In this document: one piece after another, positions 1 to 13,900 of the stretch
How positions within the stretch are numbered: position 1 is the stretch's first letter
How the letters are laid out: each line of letters begins with the position of its first letter
From: Ficedula albicollis
Taxonomy: Eukaryota; Chordata; Aves; Passeriformes; Muscicapidae
Direction of reading: 5' to 3'
NCBI RefSeq assembly: GCF_000247815.1
Contig: NC_021683.1
Coordinates: forward strand, 10,695,673 to 10,759,672
Length of the DNA: 64,000 nucleotides
Notes under the pieces: generated by a model
Seen by the model: the letters and a program-made list of their open reading frames with translations, nothing else
The model's database searches: none
What the model was told of the DNA's origin: nothing
Made by a program: the position numbers and the translations under genes

Positions 1-1707
1 ATTGAACTGGAGCAGTCATACAAAAGAGCATCTTTTCCAGACACAGGAATGAATAGTTAAACTTTAAGATAGGGTTCCTTGCAATTGACTTGAACTCAGT
101 ATGGAAAATAGATTTAGTAACTTAAAGAGGAATAGAGACACGGTATGTTCAGAAGAAATATATGCAATTTAAGACATAAGGCCTCTATACCATTCATTCC
201 CACTGCACAGAGGTGAGCTCCACACAGTGCATGAGGGACCTGCTTGATCAGTTTAGCTGCTCTGCAAGGCTGCGAGAGAGATCCAAGCGTGGCCATCTGT
301 GCAGACACTGCTTTCAGCTTTTCTGGCTCTGAAAGTTACTCCAAAAGTAGAGATTATGAGACAAAGGTAAGGTAAAGAGACTTGCTCAGAACAGCAGGGT
401 GCTGTGCATGCATTCTGAGCATTAAATTAGAGGGGCCAGGTCTTCCTGTGCCAGGACTTGTGGGGATGCTGTACCAGGTATGTAGTGAGGAGAAGACTCT
501 GGCTGATTTTATAGTGTTGCATGATAACAAGTTCAGGCACTGTGGACTGAACTGGAGTGCTCCATCCTGCAGTATTCAGTGGTCATTCTAGCAGCTGCAA
601 GGTCGAGTGCCTTCTGAGCCCTTGTGTTTTCTCTCATGGACACAACAAGCTGCAGCTACATCTGATGGCCAAGGCTTTGCCCCATAACCCCTGGCTGCTT
701 CTGTTTGCTTTCGTGCAGACCGATTCTAGGATGCAGCTGTGCAAGTGTGTGAATGAGAGATTAAATTTTGCCGATAATTTTATCACACAAACTGTGTCTG
801 TTTCCTACCTGATGCACTTTGAGACTAGAATAAACCATCTAATATAATCAGTTATGTAGATTCTCTGCACTTGGATTGCTTCATGTGGGCTTTGGAAGTG
901 GGACTATTACATTAAGAGTAGTTTCCTTGATGCACAGTTAAAATCAGCCACTTTTATAGTTTGCTGTTCCCTGTGTGAATCTGACTAGGCATAATTAGTT
1001 GCAAGAGCCACAGAAGAGCTGCCTATGTGTGACAGATATTTTTTCCCTTGTAACTCATCCACTTAGAGAACCATATAACTGTGGAAACTGTAGGAGGCTT
1101 CAATCCCTCCTGCTCCTCAGGACTTGGTCTGCAGTTGCCAGTGAGCACAAGTCAAAGTAGATTGCAACTGATTCATCAGCTTCATGAATGCTAACAAAGA
1201 AGAAGAAGTTGATAAAATAATTAATCTTCACTATGCAAACAGGAAAGGAAAAGATTAATGAATTTTTTTGGCTGGAATTGCAGATTTGCTCCTACTGACC
1301 TAAAGGTGACAGCCATATGATGGAGGGAATATCAAGCTTTTAGGAAACAGTGTTCTTGGAGAAGAACTGCTTTCTTCCAAGAGGACAGTGGTGTATTTCT
1401 GTTTCAGAAAGGACTGAAGGTGACTGAGGAACTTTCTCAGCCCAGGCCACTCATCTCTCTGGGCTGTATTGGAGCATCTTCTCCAAAGTTTAGACCTTTA
1501 CAAAAGCTTCAGGGTGTCAGGGAGATATCTCTGGTCCTCCAACCTCAGCTCTAACTGCTTTTCCTTCACCCTCTGAGCAGTGTAGGCATCATCTGCTTCC
1601 TGCTAAGGTGTCCCCAAGAGCCGCATCCCTGTCCTGGGCTGGGACAGCCATCCTGGGGATAGTGAGGGCTCCCTCTCTGCCCTCCCTCCAGGCACACAGG
1701 AGTCTCC

Positions 1708-1742
1708 CATTCATTCATTCATTCATTCATTCATTCATTCAT
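1708..1742. repeat. (CATT)n microsatellite
   Basis: Nearly nine perfect CATT units. Confidence 0.95.
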
Positions 1743-4700
1743 GCACCTAATAAAAACATGGTGTGGGAGGCTGGGGTCACACCAAGCCTGGCAGAATTAC
1801 CGAGTTCTGAAGGAGAAGTGAAGTTGACAAAGCGATTCCTCACCACACCCGCAGCAGCCAGCAGTACCGATGTGTTATTTTGCAGTAACATCCTAGCAAC
1901 CGAGTCAAATAGAACATAAAACATGAGAACAGAGAGTGCATGTTAGAATTATCCTGAAGCATGCCTGAATTAATTATGCCTCTTAATTTTTTGGATAAAA
2001 ATCAGGTGCTTATTTCATTATTTATAGCACAAAATCAAAACATTACTCTTTTGTTTATGATGATGGTGATTCTGGCCAGATTGTGTTGGTTTTCCTGCTA
2101 TCAACAGCAGCTCTGGAAAGCTTGACATCTTTCCATGCTTTTTGAGAGCCAGGAATGAAATGGATTTTCCCTAGACTTAAACTGTAGTTTAGAAATTTTA
2201 AAATAAGAATAAAAAAAAATATCAAACACTTTGAGTTTTGTATGATTGGAGGAAAGAGAGTATTTCAACCTTTTATCTAATGTGTGAAATAAGTTGTAAT
2301 AATTATGTGAACTGTACACATCACAGAAGTGCAAACTATTTACACATTAATCTTGAAAACACTTTTGTGAGACAAATACGTTGGCTACTCTGCTAACCAG
2401 TTACAGGAAATTTAGATTTATTAAAATGAGTACTTACCCTATGACCAAAAGAGGAGGTATATGCTGTCATTTAAATTTCCTGTGATGATAAATATACATT
2501 TAAAATACATGGTTTGCCAAGCAAATATTATCTAGAGAATTAAAAGTGGTATGGAAGGGTAGTGTATTCTCCAAGCATTTATGCAGGAGCCTGTGCACAC
2601 TCTAAACTTCAGAACAGCTCATTTAATTTCACAGTTAGTTCCCTTCAGCAAATCAAATGTAATCTGGCAAACTGTAACATAAAGCATTTCTGTAATCTGC
2701 ATGTAACATAGAACAAAGAAATTTTTTAAAATGAGAAATCTGCCTCACAATTATATCCCTTTGGCTTTTCTATCAGTAGAACTGTCCTGCAATCAAAGTT
2801 GGGCTGCTTCAAATGTGAAATACTGTAGTGATGGGTGAGTCATGCCCCTAATTTAATGATATGAGCCAATGAAAATTGAAAGGAGGTGCTCCCTTCCAAA
2901 GCTTGTTTAATGCTTCCCAGCCTCCTCCTATTTAACCAGAATGTTTGCATTTATTATTATTTTCACCCATCTCTCAGTCCTCATTAATATTAATCCTTGC
3001 ATCCACATTAATATGAGCTGCAGGAACTGTAGCATGGTACTGCAGAGTAATTGTGTTTATAACTGGAAATACAATTGATTGCCATATGAGAATGAACTTC
3101 ACATATAGGGTCTATTACACTGGGAAGAAATGTTTTAAGTGAATTCCAGTGTCACCTAAATTGATAGTTAAAGGTATGAAATTCAGCACTGATAAATGGA
3201 AATGCTTTTTTTACACAACACATGATTTAACTGTGGGCCCGTCTGCCACAGCAAATTGTTCAGACCGAGATTTAGGATTCAGATTTAGATGTTTATATTG
3301 AAATCAGAAATACCTAATGTTATATATAATACAACACATAGTGAAAAGGATATTGAACCACGTGTTCTAGGATGTAAATCAGTCTCTAACTGCTGGGGAG
3401 CAGGATATGAAAGCAAGCTGCTTACATCTGCCCAATAATGAGCTTTTGCATATCTCCTGATATATTAACTGCTGGCCAGGATCAGGCAAGAGCTGCTGCT
3501 TTGGTTCAGACACAGAACCAATTGTTTCTAAAGGTGCTTTCTAATACTCTTCCTAGCAGGAAGATATTGCACCCCAATTCTTTAGTCCAGGCTCAGAAAA
3601 GCAAGGTAGAAAGATCCTCAAACATAGGGATCATTCCATTTTTCCTCCAAAGATCCCATTTAACTTTCCTTACAGACAGGAAGGATTCAAGACCAGTCTG
3701 ACTACTTCTTTTGTAAGTTTAAGATCTGAAACTGGTCTGCAGAGCATGTTTACATCCCTCTGATTTATGAAGGCATGGAGTTGAAGGCCAACACCTTTGA
3801 GAGAGAGGGAAGGTTGCATGAAAAAGCTTTTGACCCAATACTGTGTCATGCCTATGGAGCATAGATACTTAAAAAAATCTTATGATAGGTATGACAGAAA
3901 AGTGTGTAATTTGGGCACCACTGAAGAAAAATTCTTTATTATTACGAGTTGCTGCTCAGTGATTTGTATCATGGAGAGATCTGATAGCACACAAACTGCG
4001 TGTGTTCTCTTTGTTTAAACCACAGGAGATAATGCTTTTCTGGGCTACACCTAATGTGTTAATTCAGTTCACAGGATCAGAGTAATCAGAAGTAGATGCC
4101 TTGATATTGTGCACTTCAAGTATCTGTATATTGGGTACTGCTGGCCTCATTGTCTTCTAAAAACAACTTGGCCTTCACTGTCTTGCTATTTTACAAAGCG
4201 GTCATCACCACTCCAGTGTAAATTGCCTGGGGCAACTTTCCTCTTTTTTCGATTTCTTTTAGCATCTTTCATTTTCAAGTGTTCTACCTCCCTCTGCAAA
4301 GTCATTAAGACATTTTATAAATCTCTGGTACAATAACTAGCTTGAAAAAGATACTTCAAGTGGATTTGATAATTCACATGGACTATGAAGTCATAGCTTA
4401 AAAGTGATGTTAGGTGGTAGAGCCAGGAAGAAAATGTAATTTATCTTCCTGAAAAGATGCCTGATTTTGAAATAATGAGAAATGTAATTATCCTGTAATT
4501 ATCTATATTTACCATTATCCAAGTACTCTATATTATTAACTGGTGGCCCTGGATGGCCCCCAATGCGCTGGGGAGGTGTGACCTCTTTTTCTGTTTTGAG
4601 TAAGTCACATAGCAAACACTTAGAGATGCTTTTCTTCTGCTACTAAGAAATACCTCTAAGAGTGCCATGAGAGATACCATGGCAGGTATAAGTCAATCCC

Positions 4701-7700
4701 AGCAGTTCCAGAAGTCTTTACCCATATCCCACCAAGTTCAAAGGGGTGGCTGAGCATCTCCACCCTCCTACAGTTGAAGGGGAAGATGCTGCTTTTACCC
4801 AGCTGACAATCAGTAGCAGTGCAATTTGAAACAGCCCCAGCATTCTCAAAGTCACCACCATTCCAACATCATAGTGTCTTCAAGAGTACAGAAGCTGCAA
4901 GTCCTAGGAGACAAGTATTCTGGGCTGCTGGTAAAATTGGAAGAAGTTATGCAAAGCACAGATAGGACATTCCTAAACTGGGAATAAATAGTGCAGTGAT
5001 TTGTAAAGCATTAGCAGCACAGGACTATCCTGCAGTAGAGGGATAGAGGCTGAACACTCACAAACCCCAGATATATCCTATAATAACAAATACAGAGCTA
5101 AAGTAAAAGGAGAGGGAGAAATATGGTTACTATCTGATAATATATCTACCCTCTAGCCACTGCTGAAAGACATTCTAGCTCACAGTAGATTTAAGATGGA
5201 TGAGAAGTTTTCTGTCAAACAGGCAAGGCTTAAAAGAGTAGAGGAACTGAAGGTTTGATCTTTAACACCAGATGGAAAAGAGAAAGATGAAAGAAAAGTT
5301 AATCAGAGACTTTTCTTAAGCTCTACTGATTACTGGAAAGCTTTTGACATGGTCTGTAGTTTGCAGGACTGGTGAGCCTTGATATTAACCAGCTCACCTA
5401 ACAGTTTTTTTTCCCCCTGAGTTTAACAACTCAGTCAGTAGCCTGCTGGTGACTTACTACAGTTTCCATTGCTAAAACTGACAACTCTTTTTTTTTTTTC
5501 TTTCATGACCCTCCCAAATGGCACTAGCAAATTTTTCCTTTAAAAGCCAGTCTCATCCCTTGTGAAACCATCAATGAAAGAAGGTCAAGAAAAGAAGCGA
5601 TGATCATCTCCCAGGATGCAGAAACTGCTTTATGAGCAGGTCCTTTAGGTCAGTTGTTTAAAGAATGAGGACCCAAGTGACTTTTGAGCTGATGATCTCT
5701 GTAAAGGTTTAGTGCTTTTGGTCCATTCTGAAGAATTAGTTCCAATCCTGTTCTTTGAGCCACACTGGACAATACCCAATGTACTGGACTGTACAGGAGG
5801 AGACAGCTGCAGGGCTCTGCTCATCCTGAAGTACTGAGCAGCCCTCAGGTACGGGCCAGTCCTTGGTTAAATGTCCCCCCCTCACCTGGAGGAGCCAGGA
5901 GCACATCAAGTATCTCGGTAGAAGTGGCCAGCACAGACTCAGTGCCCTGTGTGGTGAAGTCTGAGGTACTTTTGAACCGGAATTACCCAGGCTGCTGGCA
6001 GGAGGGATTGCACCCACCAGATCAGTAGCATTCATTGCAGTCTCTCTGAGACCTAAAGTGATAGCCCAACAGATCATCTCTCTAGCCAGCCCAATGACTT
6101 ACAGCCCCACAAAGCTGCTGTTCATCCTCACAGCTTCCTGCACAGGAGAAGATGAGAACGCTGTTATCAGGAGTTTGCATATGAGCAACGGATGCACAGA
6201 AGACAACGGGATTTGGTTCAAGGTCACACTGTCTGTGTCTCAGAACTGAACCCCTTAAACACAAGACTTTTCTACCTCATTCTTATATCTAATGTCTATG
6301 AATATATTTTTCCCTTATGGTTTAAGCTGGTCCATTGGTTCCCAACTTTGAAGCAGTTTCCTGCCTTTCCATGGCATGAATTTTGAACTCCTCCATTGAA
6401 AGCATATGGGCTTTTCCTAGCAAGCAAGTGGATCTACAAACTTGGAAAGGCATGTGAACCAGAGTTTGAATCTCAGCCAAACAATTTGTTCTGGCTTTAA
6501 TCAAGATGTCTTCTTTTAACTTCAAATATCATTTTTTAAAATCCCATATCAAAACTTCTAGTGTCACACTATGAAATCAATAAATGCTACCAGTCATTCA
6601 ACTCAGAAGTACTTCAAAGCAGACTGAGTGATAACCATTATTTTATTTTTAAAAATATTCATCAAAGAGATGCAGTTAATATGAAGGCAAAACAAAATTA
6701 ACAGCAACAAAGAAATGTGTCAGTTACATTTTGAACTTGCAGAATACCACAAATCCTGCTACCAGTTTTGCTTTTAACGTTTCTCTTTTTTCTTTTCTAT
6801 ATTGATACATTTAATATTTCCCTTTTTCTCTTCTCATTTAACTAGCAATTTAGTTGTGCAAAAACTAATTTTAATGCAGTCATTTGATTATTCATATATT
6901 TGATGTTATTTCACACCTTAAAGAACCAGATTTTTGAACCTGATTCTCCCACATAAAGTGTGTGAGAAACCAGTCCAGGCTGAACTGTGCAATTTAATTG
7001 TGTGTTGAAGTCTCATCAAGTTCAGTGGCTCTATGTTTAAAGCTAAGTATGTGATTATGAGCATTCCTGAGTAAGGGTCATTTCCATTTTTCAATGGAAA
7101 AGCAAGGGAAGTATTCATGACTAAAGTTGCAATGCAAGTAAGAGTTTTAAGCAAGGGATTTGTTCATTAATTATAGCAGCCACTATACAATTTAATTGTG
7201 TATTGTAGTGGTACTTAAGAGATAGTTGGATAGTTGGATAGTGTCTTAGAGATAGTTGGACTGTAAGGATTCTCACAAGTGATTGTTTTTTAAGTATTCA
7301 TTTACATTTTTTTCTAGACTCAGGAAGGAATCATGAATAGTTTTACAGGAGTTAGATCTGGGTTTTGTTAGATTCAGATCACTGAAGTCGGGTATCTAGC
7401 AGGGAGAGGCACATCTGTATGTAGCTTTGGGGGAATTCCTCTCACCTGGCTTTAAATGTCCACAGCACAGGCACCTGCTTTAGTCCCCCTGGGCTCTCCT
7501 CACAGGCAGTAGAGCAAGATCAGCACTTTCAGTGTGTCAGTCCTCTGATTTGTTTTAGACATTGATTTGGGGAGGAAATGAATCATGTTGTAAAGAGCCT
7601 TTTCTCCTGGGGACTATGAAAGTGTTTAGGGCTGAGATGCACTCACTCACACTTTTTTCTTTTATATGAGGTGCCCTACTGTACCTCCCTGGCCTCCCTG

Positions 7701-8867
7701 CAGGCCTCTCAGAGGTCCTGTGTCCCCTGGGCATAGCTTGGATGTCCCAGAGGAATCCAAGATGCCACAGAGGCCTCCTTTTAGGTGAATGAATCCCTGC
7801 CAGATGCCAGCTCAGATGCAGGTGCTGCCTCCAGGTTGGAATCTATGCAAAAAGGTAGCATATTCAATGCCTGGAGGTTTAGACCAAACAAAACCTGGGG
7901 CCATATTCCCCAGGAAAAAGATTCAGGGAAAACTATGGCAGCAGCTCTTGTGTTTTGAACTGCAAATCATGGCATCTGACCTCAACAGCTGAAATTTGAG
8001 CAAAGAATGTCCAATGACTTGATTCTCAGTTGAAGCTCAGGATTTCCAGTGCACAGTGTTTGAAAATGTTAAGATAAAAATTGGAGAGTACTATGTTACT
8101 GAGGTGTGTGAGTCCCAGTTTTGCTTACAATGAAAAAAGGCAGAATGAGACTAATTAGCCAGTTTTCACCTCCTATCTCCCCATCCTGGGCGAGACCACA
8201 ACACAAACATGTCTTGCTGTCCCATTATGTTCCACGCTGCTCTGGGAGTTTTCCTGGCTGCTCCACTGGTGGGGTTCAGTGGCAGAGAGTGAGGCCCCCC
8301 AGTGAGCCCCTGGGCTCTCTCTGCTGCTGGTGTGCACAGCTGTGCCAGCAGCACCAGGTTGATGCCCGGTGTGTGGTTATTCACAGATATATGCAGTACA
8401 CAGTGGTGCTGTGAGCTGTTTGTGAGTTGTGGTTCCTGTTCAACCCAGCCCTGGCCAGTGCTGGGGGCTGCCAGCCTTGTGCTGGCCTCGTGCCCGTGGC
8501 AGGAGTCCCCCCTGAGTCTCTCTGGCCATTGATTTTCACGCCCAGTTGTGGTCCCAGGCTGCTGGGCTCTGTCCAGCTTCAGCACCATCCTTGTGCCTTC
8601 TGCAGCCCCATGCCAACCTACAGCTCAGCTGCAGTTTGTGCTTTTTGGAGATGCACTTCTGTCCCTCTCCAACTCCTCCTCCTCCAACATATTTATCTGA
8701 ATGGGTTGAGGTGGGGTGCTTACTGACACAGTTCCTATGCCTTGGTCTGCAGCTTTCACCTTCTCGTGTTGATTCCTCAAGGAGATGATGGGTATCTCAG
8801 TCTCTGCATATTTTTAGAATAAGAATAGTAACATGTAATTCAAATACAGGGTAAATCCACTCATCTG

Positions 8868-8870
<3 letters not shown>

Positions 8871-8927
<57 letters not shown>
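8871..8927. repeat. A homopolymer (57 nt)
   Basis: There are 57 consecutive A between CATCTGATT and GAGGTAGCC. I see no retrogene or SINE body upstream and no target-site duplication, so it is either a long natural A-run or another over-extended homopolymer. Confidence 0.9.
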
Positions 8928-8931
<4 letters not shown>

Positions 8932-10342
8932 TAGCCAAAGAAGAATTAGTTTAAATGAAAAGTAATGGAAGTACATCTACCTGAGTATATTGTGCCAGGA
9001 AAATTTCCAAAATGGAGCATAAACAGCTTTCTCAGCACCAAGTTATCCTGCCTGGGGCTTCTCGTGTTTAACAGTTGATTAGTACTGCCACTACCAGTTT
9101 TCCATCCTCTTGTCCTCTTATCCAGTGATAATCACCAGCTGGCTCAACCTGGGTCATCCAGAAATGGGACCAAAGGCTAGTGCACTAGTTGCATGGGAAG
9201 CTGTTGAAAATTGATTACTGCCAAGGGAATGATAGCATGAATAAGAAAATAGAAATTTGAGTGTAAAATGTTTTATATAGTATTTATCCATGGCTGTGTC
9301 TTATGTTTGGGTTTTTTAATTGCAGCTAAGTGACTATAGTGACTGTATAGCCTTAACAGCTTTGGTCTGTAGATTTCTTAAAAATTAAACACCTGGGGAG
9401 CCTTAACCTCTGTGAGGGTCATTAAGACCCTGGAAGAAACCCAAAAGGAGTGTTCAAAACCTAGGTACAAGGTGATTATGGTTTGGAGTGATACACTTCA
9501 CTCCTGGCATGGGACTGGAGTAGAGTTAGGGGTGGGGAAGGGCTGGCTTTCAGGGTAGTCCTGTTCAGAAAGTCTGTCTGTAACTGGTGTCCAAGCATCA
9601 TCTCTGGCTAGAAAGAAAAGGAATTTCACCAAGGATGCTTCAGCAGTGGCTGGTGAGCTCCAGGAGGGGCTGTCCTTTAGGTCTGGCAAGCAGATTTACC
9701 TTCAGTTTTCCAACCAGTCAGCCCTTTGTCTGACTGAACTTTTTTCTAACCAGGAATTCCAGCTGCTTTGTAGTTTAGTTCATTGTTCAGTACTGCTGTT
9801 TTGGGAAATTTATGAACTCTTTGATGCTCTCTTCTCCTTACGAAAAGGATTTAAGAGTGGAATATTGTGTAACAATGTGAGTGCTTGGCACAACAGCCAG
9901 TAAACATGATGTTTCTTGCTAGCTACATGATTTGTGGTGCGTTTCATCTTCTATCTTCCATATCATCATTTTTAAGTGTCTCTGTCCTTCTAGTCCATTA
10001 TACTGCCTTTCCCAGCAGTGTGGAAGTGACCATGTTGTACCCAAGGATTTGCTGAGTTCCAGCTACTTTCCTCACCCTGGCTGTGGTGCAAGGCACTGGA
10101 AAGGCAGGAGCTGAGGGAAGGGAGAGGCTGAGCACAGATGGGAGGCTGGGGATGCCCCAATTCTGGGTAAGTTGGAAAAGAACTGAACTTTGAAGCCTGA
10201 TCTGAATAGGGAGCTGCAACTTTGCACAGGTGGCTGGAGCGTTCTGGCTGTGGTGAGGGCAGCATGTTAATGCTGGAGAGCAGGAAGACTGCTTATACTG
10301 GGAAAGCTTGTCTCTGAGATGGAGTATGGAGACTAGACATCA

Positions 10343-10966
10343 CATGAGCCAGCAGGGTGCCCACACGGCCAAAAAGGCCAATGACATCCTGGCCTGTATC
10401 AGGAATAGTGTGGCCAGCAGGATTAGGGCAGTGATTGGCACTGAGTAGGCTGTCCCTTGAGTGCTGTGTCCAGTTCTGGGTCCCTCTGTTTAGGAAGGAC
10501 ATTGAGGTGCTCAAACACATGCAGAGAAGGGCAGCAAGGCTGGTGAAGGGTCTAGAACACAAGTCCTGTGAGGAGCAGCTGAGGGAGCTGGGGTTGTTTG
10601 TCCTGGAGAAGAGGAGGCTCAGGGGAGATCTCATCGCTCTCTGCAACTCCCTGGCAGGAGGATGCAGCCAGGGGAGGGGCAGCCTCTTCTCCCAGGAAAC
10701 CAGCAACAGGACAAGAGGACAGACACAGCCTTAAGCTGCTCCAGGGGAGGTTTAGGCGGGACATTAGGAAGAAGTCCTTCACTGAAAGAGTGACTGTGCA
10801 TTGGAATGGGCTGCCCAGGGATGTGGTGGAGTCACTGTGTCTGGAGGTGTTTAATAAAAGACTGGATGTGGCACTCAGTGCCATGGTCTGGTTGACAAGG
10901 AGGTGTTAGGTTGGACTTCATGATCTCAAAGGTCTGTTCCAACCTAGTTGGTTCTGTGGTTCTGTG
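10343..10966 (+). mobile_element. CR1 LINE fragment, 5'-truncated
   Basis: This is the 3' end of a chicken-repeat-1 type LINE. Reading frames inside it retain the C-terminal reverse-transcriptase-region signature of CR1 ORF2, for example [20 protein letters not shown] and [20 protein letters not shown], but are broken by stops and frameshifts. It closes with the CR1 3' end (GGACTTCATGATCTCAAAGG, then a TTCTGTG-type short repeat). It is an inactive copy in plus orientation. Confidence 0.93.
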
Positions 10967-13900
10967 AACCCCTGAAACAGGACACATCTCAGTGCACTGG
11001 TATCTTCTAATTTTGATCTAATTTGCAGCTGTGTACATTTAGGATGGCCATGCATGGAAGGAAAGTCCTCGGCTGTAACTAAGTTACTGTTCATCAGCTA
11101 ATGTGTTTTCATGAACACTGTTGGTTTGCTTTTCGTACCTGCTAATGTGATATAGTGAAGGCTATTTGGTACTGTGCATGCAAAGCTAAATTAAGCCTGG
11201 CAGGCAGCCCAGGAAGCCCTGCCACGTGTCCCAGCTGCTCACGGCACTCACGGTGTGAGTCCCTTTCCCCAGCTTTGCTGCTGCATATTTTTCTCTAGCT
11301 TCTTGCAAACAACAGAGGTCTTGTGGTCAAGAACTTCCTCATGATTTGGCATAGAGTAAACAGATAAAGTTTATGAAGAGGATTTCTTGCAAAAATGGGC
11401 TGAGTTTGCAATTCAATTTTTTCCCTTTTTTTACCTTGTTTCAAAGATGAATGTGCCAGACTCCTCCCTCCACAGGTGAAGTCAGCAAATTGGTGGAGAC
11501 ATTACAGAGACTGACTTTCAGGAAAAGGAGGAAAACTGATTTTATTTTTTTCTAATTCTGAACACCATTACCCCTCACCTCTGAACCAAGAAAGACTTTA
11601 CGTGGTGTCATAATTTAGCAAATTACTTCCTTAAAGGAAGGTCAAACATTTTACCATTGGATCAATAGGAAGCGACTTACAAATCATGTGTATTGATCAT
11701 TGTAATCATTCAGAGGAATGTAGGGCAGACACTAAAATCACATGCACTTAGTCTTAATTGCCCACATTAAAGCAATTATGTCCCAAAACTGTCATTGTCT
11801 AATGCTATGCACACTACCCAGCATGGTAACTTTTAGCCATACATATTTAATCATAAATCAGCCTCTTAGGTCTATTGCACTAAAGACTTACAATATTGCT
11901 GTAATTATGCAAATATAACTATGTCTTTTTTCATCAATGTGTAAGATCACTTTGCTTTGGGGAGCCAAGTGGAGGAAAATAAACCCCTATATTAGTGCAG
12001 CTGGTATTTAATACATATATTTTATGGCTGTGCTATGTGTTCATGACACAAGTACTTAAAGTGACCTTAAATTGCTAATGAACAGAGAGCCTTTGTAAAA
12101 GCAGTCACAGGTCAAGGACTTGTAGATAAAACTTGTTGAGAGGTACATTGATGGTAGGCTTGTGTCAGGAGAGTGCTATTTGTTCAAGGATGTTTATAAA
12201 CATTATTTTCCAGAGGATCATTTCAGCTAAAAGTGTCTCAGACAAATACCAATTGGTAGAATTGAAATAAATGTTTTCTGGTGTTGTACACATTAAGGTG
12301 AGTGCCTTTTTTCTTTTGTCAATGTGTTGTCTCAGGAAAGTTTTGTTTTGATAAACTGAAAGATTGGTAAGAAGTATACTCCTTTTACCATTCCAGAAAC
12401 TCTTTCTAAACAGATCTGAAAAATGAACATTCTTGGTATGTTGTATACCTTGTATTTTGCAAACGAGAATATTTGAAATCACAATTATTATCTAAAACGG
12501 AACAGCCAAACTTAAGAATTTCTCAGAAAATATTAGCTCACATCCCTTAAAATTAAGGAGAGCAATTCTCCTGCCTTCCTGGGCTGAGATCTAGACCTAC
12601 CTCAGTCAATTCCCAAGCAGCTTTCCAGAAACAACATCTAATACAGCCCAGAAGAGAACAGGTGATGGAAAGAAAAAATTACAGAAGAGACTGCATTGTA
12701 ACATGAGAGCGAAAGGAGTTTCACACTACTTCATCTACAGCCTGCTTTCACTTCTTGCCTCCCCTCTGAAGGAGTGCAGAGCAGGCAGTGCTCTGGCTCT
12801 GCATGCAGAGGCACAAAGGCAAGGTGCAGAGAGGGAAGCCAGGCTGCTGGGACTGCCAGGCACCTACCTCCATGTTACCATTTGCTGCTCCTCTGAGCTT
12901 CATTGGAGCCTGAAGCATCACATCATCTAGCAAGTGTTGATCACATCAGTAGTTCTGCAAAATGTTCTTGCACTTTCTCAGTCTTCAGCATGGTGGGCTG
13001 CTGACTTACAGGCCTAAGGGTACTTCTGTGAAACCTCAAAAGGTAATGAGACATGCTGCCTTTTTGGCAACAGGCTCCAGATAAGGCATGCGCATCTTCA
13101 CTGGGAGATGTGCAAGCAGCAGGTCTCTCAACAAGCTTCAGAGCTACAGGAAGAACGAACTGTGCATGGAAGCTGAGACCTAAATTGATTCAATCCTGGG
13201 AAGATCTCTGATTCCAGATCTCAGGCAAATGTATTTAAACAAGTCTTTGAGAATGTCAGCAACATTTCTAATCTTCTGGGGTTCTTAACCTGTTCAAAGC
13301 AGTAATGTGTAGAGCATAAGATACTGTAGGTCATGTGTGTATCCAGGTGGGCACTGAATCACGAGTATTTTAGTATGGGCTTTTAAAAGAGAGAAAGTAT
13401 GTAATTTCTCTCAGAAGCCCCTGGCCCCAAAAGATTGATTCAAGCATTGAACACTGAACAGAGGAGAAAGCTGTTTCAGTGGAGGAAAAAGGACATAAAA
13501 CATATGGGCTCAAAATGGTTGCACCAAATCTGATCAGGGTACCAACCAGGTTACGTGCTGGCCCTGGATATGGCCAGTCTGGGGGTATATTCCCTGTGTC
13601 TCCAAGCACAGCTGGGGTGAGGTGCTGCAGCGTGCCTGATTGCTCAGGAATCCCAGCACTTCCCGCGCTCACTCATTCTTTCAAGTAGCAATGAAGTTGT
13701 TTGGCTGGATCCTTTATGAAAGTTAAAATTGGTTTGTCATTTTCTTTTCGTTTCTCGCACCTTATCTAGTTTCTACATTCCTCCCACTTCAGTAGTCAAA
13801 GTGATTGAAAGCCGAAAACTGAGCAGATCTGTCCCTGCAGCAACTTTCCTCGCGTTTCTCATTTACCGTTTTATCAAACGGGCTCTTTGTCTTTGCAGTC

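Larger units (their letters stand above)
1..10342. other. Gene-poor flank; no exon supported
   Basis: The sequence is AT-rich with no open frame above about 140 codons and none with recognisable protein similarity. The (CATT)n at 1.7 kb and the A-run at 8.9 kb are the only clear repeats. A block at about 2.82-3.10 kb is dense in ATTAAT/TAAT motifs with a TGAGTCA (AP-1 type) site at 2836-2842, and could be a conserved enhancer. The segment at about 8.2-8.7 kb is GC-richer but unassigned. Confidence 0.6.

Noticed and set aside
8166..8588. 140-codon minus-strand open frame in a GC-richer segment
   Set aside because: No recognisable domain, overlapping open frames on the other strand, and no splice or promoter context.
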